A DNA stretch of 64,000 nt. Origin: a virus. Below the pieces are notes generated by a model. It ran no database searches. It was not told the origin of the DNA and worked only from the letters and a program-made list of their open reading frames with translations. Where the stretch lies: IMG/VR virus record IMGVR_UViG_3300031857_011362, positions 60,443-124,442 of that record, one strand, 5' to 3'. This document shows, in pieces, positions 57,696 to 64,000 of the stretch. Every line of letters starts with the position of its first letter. Position 1 is the first letter of the stretch. Both the position numbers and the translations under genes were made by a program.

Positions 57696-57859
57696 TGAGT
57701 AAAATGGCAGACTTGGAAATCACAATCGAGGAAATGTTGGAAAAGGGCGACCACCCTGCAACAATCTCCGCAGTACTTAATGTTCCAGTAACTTGGGTGT
57801 ATGCAGTATCAGAATACACTGTAGAGGAATTGAGTCCTTTCATAACTGTCAATTCTTGA
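57695..57859 (+). CDS. Small helix-turn-helix-like protein (54 aa)
   Basis: MSKMADLEITIEEMLEKGDHPATISAVLNVPVTWVYAV resembles a short helix-turn-helix (ATISAVLNV-PVTWVYAV). It is coupled by TAATG. It is short but fits the tight gene spacing. Confidence 0.62.
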   Translation: MSKMADLEITIEEMLEKGDHPATISAVLNVPVTWVYAVSEYTVEELSPFITVNS

Positions 57860-57861
57860 AG

Positions 57862-57890
57862 TTGACAACAAATCCTTTTGGCTCTATAAT
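57862..57890 (+). promoter_or_regulatory. Sigma70-type promoter
   Basis: TTGACA (57862-57867) and TATAAT (57885-57890), 17-base spacer, before the helicase gene. Confidence 0.8.
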
Positions 57891-57922
57891 GGCCATAATG
57901 TTCAACAACTTATAGGTAAAAA

Positions 57923-59734
57923 ATGAAGCGAAATAAAACAGCAGTAGCATTAGCAGTTGACGAAATCTCAATTCCCAGTATTGAACCCCTGCAACAAGAA
58001 TATTTGGTAGATAATATTATTGATGCAATAACTAAGTTTTTAAAATCAGTAACAAAAAAAGCCATCGTTGTACAGGCTCCAACTGGTAGTGGTAAAAGTT
58101 TTACTATTACCAATTACACTGCAATTCTCATTGCACAACATTTTAAGAAAATCAAAAATGTTTTCTTTGCGGCACCATCACAAGAATGTGTTGACGAGCC
58201 TCTAGAAAGCATGATGAAGTACGATGGTACTTACATCGGTAACAAGCTAGTCAAAGTTTACGACAGTAAGCAATTAAAGTATTCATTAGAAAATGATATT
58301 GATTTGCCGGGTGACATTCGTTATTTCTTTATGACTACACAGTACATGTACGGTCTATATGAAAATTATGATCCTGCAAATCCTGATGACTTTGATTTGA
58401 TGTTGCCTGATCTGATTTTTAATGATGAGGCACATCGTGGTTTAGGTGTACCTGATAAGTCAACTACTAAAGATGACCAAGGAACTACTAATAATAACTG
58501 GGAACCCAAATGGTTTGACATGCAGACTGCAATGATGGATAGTGGTACTGTTGTCATTCACTTGACTGCAACACCTACGCAATCTCAACGTATGAAGACA
58601 TTGGTTGGTGCTGACAAGTACATACAATTACCTACAATGCCTAAATTCAAAGAATCAAACGCATTCACTAAGTTTGAATATCACGGCAATCGTGAAGATT
58701 TGTACGAGACATTAGAAGCCGCTTACAAGACATTTGCGTGGCAAGTTAATGAGATTCGCAATCAACAGATTTTGATTCCACAAGACACTTGGGATTCGGT
58801 GTCGGACAAGATGCCTAAAATGATGCCCGGCATCATTATTAGTTTGGGACGCAACAATGCAGTTAATGGTATTCCAATTGATGCAGTAATGAAAGACGTT
58901 AAGGAGTTTGTCAAACGAATCAATGCGGTATTGTTTGTTTCTACATCTAAGGAAAAACATTTTGATGGTAAGACTATCAAGCGCATGAGTGACGGCATTA
59001 AATTGGCTAATAGCCCTGCTTATCTAAATCGACCGCTTGTAATGGTTGTTGTTGATTCAGGTAAGATGGGTATTAATATTCCTCGATTGATTACAGCAGT
59101 AGTTTGCAAAGTCCCTGCACAACAAAAGATTCATAACAGTTATACACAGTTTGTTGCACGTACTTGTCGTTTGCCTTTCTTCCGAGATCATGAACTGGGA
59201 ATTGAGTTTATTCGCAAAATGAAAGTGTCCGATGAGGTGAAATCTTTGGTGTGTTCTTATTATTCATTATTGTCTACCTCGTTTGCTATTCTTCCGCAAG
59301 ATACTGAACTGATGCAATTAGTAGAAGAATTCTACACAGAAGATACATTTGAAATGATTGATGGCATTGATTACATTCTTAAAGGAGTCTTTGGGGGCAA
59401 AGACCCAAAAAAGTTAGTATCGGGCTTGCGGCTCGCTTTCGACAGAGGACAACTAAACTCGTTGTTTCGAAAGGACCACTGCGAAGCCTGCAAAGGTACT
59501 TGCTTTGAACAAGCAATTAAGGGTTACATCAATCAATATGGAGATGATACTTCTAAGCTAGGTGATTTTATCAATGATTGGAAAACTACATTGCAAGTTG
59601 ACCACATTGATGGTAATCGTTATAATAATGACCCATCTAATCATGCAACAGTATGCCCGAACGTTCACATGTTAAAGACACAACGACAAAAGGATTTTCT
59701 AAACACATACACTTTTGGTAAAGCAAAGGATTGA
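57923..59734 (+). CDS. DEAH-box superfamily 2 helicase fused to an HNH nuclease
   Basis: 603 residues. Walker A is QAPTGSGKSF (about residue 50), motif II NDEAHRG, motif III HLTATPT and motif VI QFVARTCR. The C-terminal 120 residues hold CEACKGTC and QVDHIDGNRYNNDPSNHATVCPNVH, an HNH site. Type III/ResIII-like helicases fused to a nuclease can act in restriction-like or recombination roles. A consensus promoter and TAGGTAAAAA precede ATG 57923. Confidence 0.88.
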   Translation: MKRNKTAVALAVDEISIPSIEPLQQEYLVDNIIDAITKFLKSVTKKAIVVQAPTGSGKSFTITNYTAILIAQHFKKIKNVFFAAPSQECVDEPLESMMKYDGTYIGNKLVKVYDSKQLKYSLENDIDLPGDIRYFFMTTQYMYGLYENYDPANPDDFDLMLPDLIFNDEAHRGLGVPDKSTTKDDQGTTNNNWEPKWFDMQTAMMDSGTVVIHLTATPTQSQRMKTLVGADKYIQLPTMPKFKESNAFTKFEYHGNREDLYETLEAAYKTFAWQVNEIRNQQILIPQDTWDSVSDKMPKMMPGIIISLGRNNAVNGIPIDAVMKDVKEFVKRINAVLFVSTSKEKHFDGKTIKRMSDGIKLANSPAYLNRPLVMVVVDSGKMGINIPRLITAVVCKVPAQQKIHNSYTQFVARTCRLPFFRDHELGIEFIRKMKVSDEVKSLVCSYYSLLSTSFAILPQDTELMQLVEEFYTEDTFEMIDGIDYILKGVFGGKDPKKLVSGLRLAFDRGQLNSLFRKDHCEACKGTCFEQAIKGYINQYGDDTSKLGDFINDWKTTLQVDHIDGNRYNNDPSNHATVCPNVHMLKTQRQKDFLNTYTFGKAKD

Positions 59735-59759
59735 CTTTTTCTAAATATACGTATATAAT
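59731..59759 (+). promoter_or_regulatory. Sigma70-type promoter
   Basis: TTGACT (59731-59736), overlapping the helicase stop, and TATAAT (59754-59759), 17-base spacer. The next ATG follows after six bases, so a leaderless mRNA is likely. Confidence 0.72.
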
Positions 59760-59765
59760 AGACAC

Positions 59766-60767
59766 ATGACAACATACGCACTCATCGATACGGCAAACAC
59801 TTTTTTTAGAGCACGCCACGTAGCATCACGTGGTGCTTCCGCAGAAGAAAAGGTAGCACAAGCATTGCATATCACCCTCGCTTCAGTGAACCAAGCGGTC
59901 CAGCGTTATAAGATCGATCACGTTGTCTTCTGCTTAGAGGGTAGATCGTTTCGCCGTGATCTGTACGCACCTTATAAGAGGAATCGTGTAGTTGATGAAC
60001 AATCAGTTACTGAAGAAGAATTGGAAGAGTCACGCCAATTTTGGGAAACGTATCAAGTTTTCACAGATTATATTTCACAGAAAACTAATGCAAGTGTCCT
60101 AAGGCATGAACGTGCTGAAGCCGATGACATGATTGCAAGATTTATCGCACTGCATCCAGCAGATAAACATTTTATCATCTCAACGGACACAGATTATGAC
60201 CAATTAATAACCGACAAAGTTTTTAGATACTCGGGCGTGGCCGGAGAACTTGTAACTCTCACTGGTTATCTCAAAGAGAATGGTCGGCCTGTTATTGATA
60301 AGAAAACTAAAGAGCCTAAACTGTTGGAAGATCCTGAGTACGGTCTCTTTAAAAAATTAGTCAGAGGAGATACATCCGACAATGTACATCCATCATACCC
60401 AGGTGCCAGAGAAAAAGGCACTAAAAACAAAATTGGAATCCGAGAGGCGTTCGAAGATCGTCACAAGCAAGGATTTCATTACAATTCGTTTATGCTTAGC
60501 CGATTTATCGACTATGATGGTAAGGAAGTGCGAGTTAGAGATGCATTTGAGAGGAACCGCACCCTGATTGATCTTACTGCACAACCCCAAGAAATCAAAG
60601 ATGCTGTGGATCAACGTATTCGAGAAAGTGTTCGCACAACTATCACCCCGACCGTCGGTGTACATTTCCTTCGCTTCTGTGGCAAGTATGAGTTGGTGAA
60701 GTTGAGCGAAAAGGCCGAGACCTTCAGTGCATGGTTGAACCGCCCTTACACAGGAGTACTAGCATGA
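59766..60767 (+). CDS. 5'-3' exonuclease (FEN/T4 RNase H-like)
   Basis: 333 residues. LIDTANTFFRARH, YKRNRV, AEADDMIARF, STDTDYDQLI and KLVRGDTSDNV are the acidic metal-binding motifs of the PIN/FEN family. In T4 this enzyme removes RNA primers during lagging-strand synthesis. There is no polymerase domain. ATGA overlap with the next gene. Confidence 0.92.
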   Translation: MTTYALIDTANTFFRARHVASRGASAEEKVAQALHITLASVNQAVQRYKIDHVVFCLEGRSFRRDLYAPYKRNRVVDEQSVTEEELEESRQFWETYQVFTDYISQKTNASVLRHERAEADDMIARFIALHPADKHFIISTDTDYDQLITDKVFRYSGVAGELVTLTGYLKENGRPVIDKKTKEPKLLEDPEYGLFKKLVRGDTSDNVHPSYPGAREKGTKNKIGIREAFEDRHKQGFHYNSFMLSRFIDYDGKEVRVRDAFERNRTLIDLTAQPQEIKDAVDQRIRESVRTTITPTVGVHFLRFCGKYELVKLSEKAETFSAWLNRPYTGVLA

Positions 60768-61000
60768 ACAAACGATTTGAAGACTTGATGTATCATGCGG
60801 GACTTACTGCACAGGGATGCTGGGATGAATTAGGCACCTATGAACAAGAAGCTATCGAAAAGTTCGCCGAGTTGATTCTAATCGAAGTAACGGACATACT
60901 CTCAACTTATCGTGGTAAGGTGGTGTTTACAGACGGTGCTGAATACAACTATGAGCATCCTATCATTGCTATTAGAAAACATTTCGGAGTTGAAGAATGA
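60764..61000 (+). CDS. Small hypothetical protein, paralogue A
   Basis: 78 residues: RFEDLMYHAGLTAQGCWDELG..., helical, ending with IAIRKHFGVEE. The end and the EKFAELI segment are shared with 60997-61194, a tandem duplicate. CAGGAG supports ATG 60764. Confidence 0.7.
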   Translation: MNKRFEDLMYHAGLTAQGCWDELGTYEQEAIEKFAELILIEVTDILSTYRGKVVFTDGAEYNYEHPIIAIRKHFGVEE

Positions 61001-61194
61001 ACGAACAATTAATTAGTGATTTGGTTGTAGAGACACAACGTCATATGACGGGTAGTGGTAGCAGAGAATTTGTTCAAAAGTTTACTGAATTGATAGTGAA
61101 AGAATGTGGTGTAGCGTTAAGTCCTATGTTGCGTGATATGATTAGTAGAGGTGAAGCGTTTGATTTGGTTAAACAACATTTTGGAGTTGAATAA
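60997..61194 (+). CDS. Small hypothetical protein, paralogue B
   Basis: 65 residues: QKFTELIVKECGVAL and FDLVKQHFGVE parallel the preceding gene. ATGA and TAATG overlaps on both sides. Confidence 0.68.
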   Translation: MNEQLISDLVVETQRHMTGSGSREFVQKFTELIVKECGVALSPMLRDMISRGEAFDLVKQHFGVE

Positions 61195-61430
61195 TGGATA
61201 TAGATAAATCAGTGGTATTTTTAGCAGGCAGTGTATTGATTATGTTTGGGTTTGTTATAATTGTTGCAGGTTGTGCAGTAATCAATAATATCTTGCACAA
61301 ATACTGGAAACCTGTTAGAATATTCACATCAGACAGTTGGCAACCTTTTAGTGGAATTCCACGCTATGCAACAGAAGAAGAACTTGCAAAGATTGAACCT
61401 CACATTAACAAACTAGATATTAAAAAATGA
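61194..61430 (+). CDS. Small membrane protein
   Basis: 78 residues: one N-terminal helix (VVFLAGSVLIMFGFVIIVAGCAVI) and a soluble acidic tail. Coupled by overlap on both sides. Function unknown. Confidence 0.7.
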   Translation: MDIDKSVVFLAGSVLIMFGFVIIVAGCAVINNILHKYWKPVRIFTSDSWQPFSGIPRYATEEELAKIEPHINKLDIKK

Positions 61431-61654
61431 CATACACTATTGCTAATAAAACTATTAAAACAATACGTAAGGGCGATGTAGATTTTCATATTCACAATGG
61501 ATTTCTTATGTCGCCACGTGCTGGATTTGAAATTAGTAACAAATGTCCAAGTCAGTATAAATTAATGATTGTAGAAGCTATTAGAAATGGTTGGGTAGAA
61601 CCAGTAGCATACATGAAAGATTCTGAGTACATGTGGGAAAAACTGAAAGACTAA
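61427..61654 (+). CDS. Small hypothetical protein
   Basis: 75 residues: FHIHNGFLMSPRAGFEI and a helix CPSQYKLMIVEAIRNGW. Not recognised. ATGA overlap upstream. Confidence 0.68.
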   Translation: MTYTIANKTIKTIRKGDVDFHIHNGFLMSPRAGFEISNKCPSQYKLMIVEAIRNGWVEPVAYMKDSEYMWEKLKD

Positions 61655-61655
61655 T

Positions 61656-61868
61656 ATGAAAGATAAAAACATTCGCATTGATTTAGGTGGCATCACTTCA
61701 ATGCTTGACAGAGAGCAATTTGGCCTGCTCATAGATGCTATGGTAGACAAGTACGTTGAGTTATATGGATTAGATAACTTAATGAATGATGAACCGATTA
61801 AGCCTAAGTATGACTGTGAAAACATTACTGAGGCTAGTGTTTATCTTAAGAAATTTCGATTAAAATGA
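61656..61868 (+). CDS. Small hypothetical protein
   Basis: 70 residues, acidic and helical (DREQFGLLIDAMVDKYVELYGLD). Not recognised. ATGA overlap with the next gene. Confidence 0.66.
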   Translation: MKDKNIRIDLGGITSMLDREQFGLLIDAMVDKYVELYGLDNLMNDEPIKPKYDCENITEASVYLKKFRLK

Positions 61869-62335
61869 AAAGGGATAACATGAATCTAATAGCCAAACCA
61901 ATAATAAAAAACCAATATTGGGTTGTAACCGATGGAAAGAAAAAAGTCGGTAACGTAACTGCGGAGGGCAACGGGTTCGATGTAAAGATTGGTAATAATA
62001 TTGAACATTACAATACGACTAAAGCCATTCAAAAAACAAAAAACATAGAATTTACTAAGATAGCTAAAGTAAAATCTAGTGAGCCTCCGTTTGCAGTTTT
62101 TCCAACTGATAGAACTATCATTTATAATAGTGTATTAGATGTGCGAAAAAAGCTACATTTGTACACTACCACACCTAAGAGCAAGTGTTACTATGCGGCC
62201 GGATGGTTCGCTATCAAACAAGGCCATGAATTTGTTAGTATTTTTTGCCCTAAGTACATTTTCATACAGCGTTACGAGTACACTGGCCCTTTTAAGACGG
62301 AAAAAGAGGCAAATAGTAGCATAAATAGTGTATGA
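61865..62335 (+). CDS. Hypothetical phage protein
   Basis: 156 residues, beta-rich N-terminus (QYWVVTDGKKKVGNVTAEGNGFDVKIG) and a C-terminal part with CYYAAGWFAIKQGHEFVSIFCPKYIFIQRY. It resembles proteins of other large phages but has no assigned function. A late-type promoter lies within its end. Confidence 0.72.
   Translation: MKRDNMNLIAKPIIKNQYWVVTDGKKKVGNVTAEGNGFDVKIGNNIEHYNTTKAIQKTKNIEFTKIAKVKSSEPPFAVFPTDRTIIYNSVLDVRKKLHLYTTTPKSKCYYAAGWFAIKQGHEFVSIFCPKYIFIQRYEYTGPFKTEKEANSSINSV
62320..62327 (+). promoter_or_regulatory. Late-type promoter element (CATAAATA)
   Basis: Inside the end of the preceding gene, four bases before ATG 62332; no ribosome site. Confidence 0.5.
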
Positions 62336-62520
62336 GCAATATAAAGAAGTTTATCGATAAGATTGTAACCGCAGAAGGCCGTCAGGCCCGTGAAGTGATT
62401 ATGACCCTCAACGATGCCAAAGAACTACGTGATGAGCTTTTGAAGATATTGCTAGACCAACGTGAAAACGTTAAAGAGCCCGAAACAATTCAAGTTGTAA
62501 TGTCGGGAGGAAAATGGTAA
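62332..62520 (+). CDS. Small hypothetical protein
   Basis: 62 residues, helical (IKKFIDKIVTAEGRQAREVIMTLNDAKELRDELLKILLDQR). It aligns with the short phage proteins often found near structural genes; not named here. Confidence 0.68.
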   Translation: MSNIKKFIDKIVTAEGRQAREVIMTLNDAKELRDELLKILLDQRENVKEPETIQVVMSGGKW

Positions 62521-62524
62521 AATA

Positions 62525-62818
62525 ATGAGCAGAACACAACCGAAAGTCATACTAGAAATAGTAGATAAAACAAGTTATAAATGTGACCAGATCGTTGAAG
62601 CTGCCGGAATTTGGGCGGTATTTTATGACGGTTGTCCCATCAACTTAAAAAGCCAACACTATTTGGATAGTGAAGCCGTGCCTAAGTATAAAAAGACCAG
62701 TTTCAGTAATCCTGGTCATGCAAGAAACCTGTGTCGTAAACTCAACGCACAATTTAAAAGTGATAAATTTAGTGTTGTGTTTATGAACAACGGCACCAAA
62801 GTTTATCCTGATGAGTAA
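62525..62818 (+). CDS. Small hypothetical protein
   Basis: 97 residues, alpha/beta (GIWAVFYDGCPINLKSQHYL, GHARNLCRKLNAQFK). Not recognised. It overlaps the next gene by eight bases. Confidence 0.68.
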   Translation: MSRTQPKVILEIVDKTSYKCDQIVEAAGIWAVFYDGCPINLKSQHYLDSEAVPKYKKTSFSNPGHARNLCRKLNAQFKSDKFSVVFMNNGTKVYPDE

Positions 62819-63209
62819 ACCATCCATCAAGGAATTGATAACACAAGCTGTAGTAGGTCAGATGCCAGATGGCTGGAAAGATTGGACTATAGAAACCGCA
62901 ATGAAAAAATGGTGGCAGACTGGATTACGTGGAGACAGTCTTCGCCTAACTGAAATTGGAGACATGGCTTTCCGATTAGGTGAGATAGAATTCTATCAAT
63001 ATGATTTCACTGCTAAGATAGAAGGTAGCTATCACAACTACATTTTGGAACTAAGTAGGAAAATAAAATGCCCCTACTACCTTGGGGTAAGTAAGAATGA
63101 AGGTAAGAAGAATCAACCATACATTCGACTTTATGACAGCAAAATTGCAATCATGGTGTCCTTGTATGGAAATATTGATTCTTATTTAAAATCACTAAAG
63201 GTAAGATAA
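62811..63209 (+). CDS. Hypothetical phage protein
   Basis: 132 residues: an N-terminal helix, WTIETAMKKWWQTGLRGDSLRLTEIGDMAFRLGEIEFYQYDF and a strand-rich end. The lexical pattern is frequent in large myophages; function unknown. TAATG overlap with the next gene. Confidence 0.72.
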   Translation: MSKPSIKELITQAVVGQMPDGWKDWTIETAMKKWWQTGLRGDSLRLTEIGDMAFRLGEIEFYQYDFTAKIEGSYHNYILELSRKIKCPYYLGVSKNEGKKNQPYIRLYDSKIAIMVSLYGNIDSYLKSLKVR

Positions 63210-63379
63210 TGACAGAAAAGAAAAGCCCAAATCCATTCATCAATATGGCACGTGAAGCAAAAGCACGTGATACAAAGATTACACTTGAAAAAGCCGCACA
63301 AATACACAAAATAAAAGCACCAAAACCAAGCAAAGGCTTTGGTGGTGCACCAGTTAGAAAAACTGGGCGAGGCGGCTAA
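63209..63379 (+). CDS. Small basic protein (56 aa)
   Basis: MTEKKSPNPFINMAREAKARDTKI..., Lys/Ala-rich helix with a Gly-rich end (GFGGAPVRKTGRGG). Coupled by TAATG. It could bind nucleic acid; unproven. Confidence 0.62.
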   Translation: MTEKKSPNPFINMAREAKARDTKITLEKAAQIHKIKAPKPSKGFGGAPVRKTGRGG

Positions 63380-63384
63380 ATTCT

Positions 63385-63416
63385 TGTCAACGGAAACGTC
63401 TTCCAAGGCGTTATAT
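63385..63416 (+). promoter_or_regulatory. Conserved hairpin element, copy B
   Basis: Second copy of the 8240-8271 element. The stem AACGTC/GGCGTT (63395-63412) is identical, and the loop differs (TTCCAA instead of CTCTGA). A secreted-protein gene follows at 63465. Confidence 0.6.
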
Positions 63417-63464
63417 ATATGTAGATTATGAAATCTACTTCATTAAACTTAAAGGAAACTTAAA

Positions 63465-63752
63465 ATGAAAACATTAGCAATCGCAATCATCGCCTCTTTC
63501 AGTATTGGTTCTGCCTTCGCACAAGCTGCCAAGCAACCCGAAGGTATTGCCAAAACAGCTCCAGTAGCAACTGCACCGGCTGCACCTGCTAAAGCAGAAG
63601 CACCAAAGACTGAAATGAAGTTGGCTAAGAAGAAAGAAGATAAAGAAGCAGAAGCAAAGGCTAAAAAAGACGCCACTAAAAGTGCACCTGCCAAAACAGA
63701 AGCGGCACCTGCAACAACTGCTCCTAAAGCAGACGCCAAGCCAGCCAAGTAA
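63465..63752 (+). CDS. Secreted Ala/Lys/Pro-rich protein
   Basis: 95 residues with a signal peptide (MKTLAIAIIASFSIGSAFA, cleavage before QAA). The mature part is low complexity: Ala/Pro stretches (APVATAPAAPAKAEA) alternating with Lys/Glu (KLAKKKEDKEAEAKAKKD), strongly cationic overall. It may sit in the periplasm or bind the cell wall. AAAGGAAA precedes ATG 63465. Confidence 0.82.
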   Translation: MKTLAIAIIASFSIGSAFAQAAKQPEGIAKTAPVATAPAAPAKAEAPKTEMKLAKKKEDKEAEAKAKKDATKSAPAKTEAAPATTAPKADAKPAK

Positions 63753-63933
63753 ATTAGATGATGACGATAACTATGATATAGTCGATTTAGACTTGCATCG
63801 TGGTTATGGTCGATTAAGGCTAATTCATACTAATTTATGGGATGATGATGCGGAATTACCCAAACACATCACCGATAGATTAGCTATGATTAGAGAGCAG
63901 GCTCTACAAAAATATAGAGAAGTTATGTTATAA
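63682..63933 (+). CDS. Possible small protein, start uncertain
   Basis: The distal part (DDDDNYDIVDLDLHRGYGRLRLIHTNLWDDDAELPKHITDRLAMIREQAL) looks like coding sequence. The frame is open from GTG 63682, inside the secreted-protein gene, with no ribosome site; TTG 63793 is an alternative. Boundaries are not reliable. Confidence 0.45.
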   Translation: MHLPKQKRHLQQLLLKQTPSQPSKLDDDDNYDIVDLDLHRGYGRLRLIHTNLWDDDAELPKHITDRLAMIREQALQKYREVML

Positions 63934-64000
63934 TTACTCTATAGGTGATAAATACTTGTGAAGTTAGGAGTTCTTCATAAAAACTCAATTTTTAAACACA

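Overview
The window is one segment of a large, AT-rich tailed-phage genome (Caudoviricetes, probably a T4-like myovirus of jumbo size) infecting a Gram-negative bacterium. The phage assignment rests on a PAAR spike-tip protein next to a long structural protein, a SleB-type wall hydrolase, class Ia ribonucleotide reductase with a glutaredoxin, a FEN-type exonuclease, many free-standing HNH and GIY-YIG endonucleases, a dense tRNA array and dozens of very small overlapping genes. Host genes of a Gram-negative type (ADP-heptose synthesis, RNA polymerase omega, a penicillin-binding-protein-like peptidase) and vegetative sigma70-type promoters suggest a proteobacterial host. No host chromosome or plasmid backbone is visible.

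Layout. 1-3.8 kb: nrdA (cut by the window edge), nrdB, a GIY-YIG gene and glutaredoxin. 3.8-7.0 kb: baseplate/tail genes. 7.0-8.6 kb: wall hydrolase and a secreted protein. 8.6-34.3 kb: an unusual biosynthetic island with seven radical-SAM proteins, seven probable 2-oxoglutarate/Fe(II) oxygenases, methyltransferases, a QueC-like PP-loop ATPase, two kinase-like paralogues, glycosyltransferases, two sulfotransferase-like proteins, an SGNH hydrolase and one tail-fibre-like protein. Its operons alternate in direction and meet at four tiny divergent promoter nodes. 34.4-45.5 kb: 29 tRNA genes that cover all 20 amino acids, including an initiator tRNA and a tRNA-Leu(UAA) split by a group I intron. 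They are interspersed with homing-endonuclease genes, tiny genes and several highly structured non-coding stretches. Two J-domain proteins lie in and at the end of this array, and rpoZ lies within it. 46.3-48.8 kb: an ADP-heptose pathway block. 48.9-57.9 kb: a phosphoesterase, a D,D-peptidase, two HExxH proteins, a phosphatase and many small genes. 57.9-60.8 kb: a DEAH helicase fused to HNH, and a FEN exonuclease. 60.8-64 kb: tiny unknown genes and a second secreted protein.

Regulation. Two promoter classes can be read directly. One is TTGACA-N17-TATAAT (19 sites, one with an 18-base spacer), many sharing the extended module AATTTGACAATAAATGG. The other is the octamer TATAAATA or close variants, like the T4 late promoter, repeatedly placed 4-5 bases before an ATG that lacks a Shine-Dalgarno sequence. 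That placement predicts leaderless late mRNAs.

How it fits together. nrdAB and glutaredoxin supply deoxynucleotides. The complete tRNA set plus omega could make late phage expression less dependent on the host. The island, the sulfotransferases, the glycosyltransferases and the heptose genes look like a system for building and decorating a glycan, lipid or protein on the virion or cell surface. That role is inferred, because no substrate is identified.
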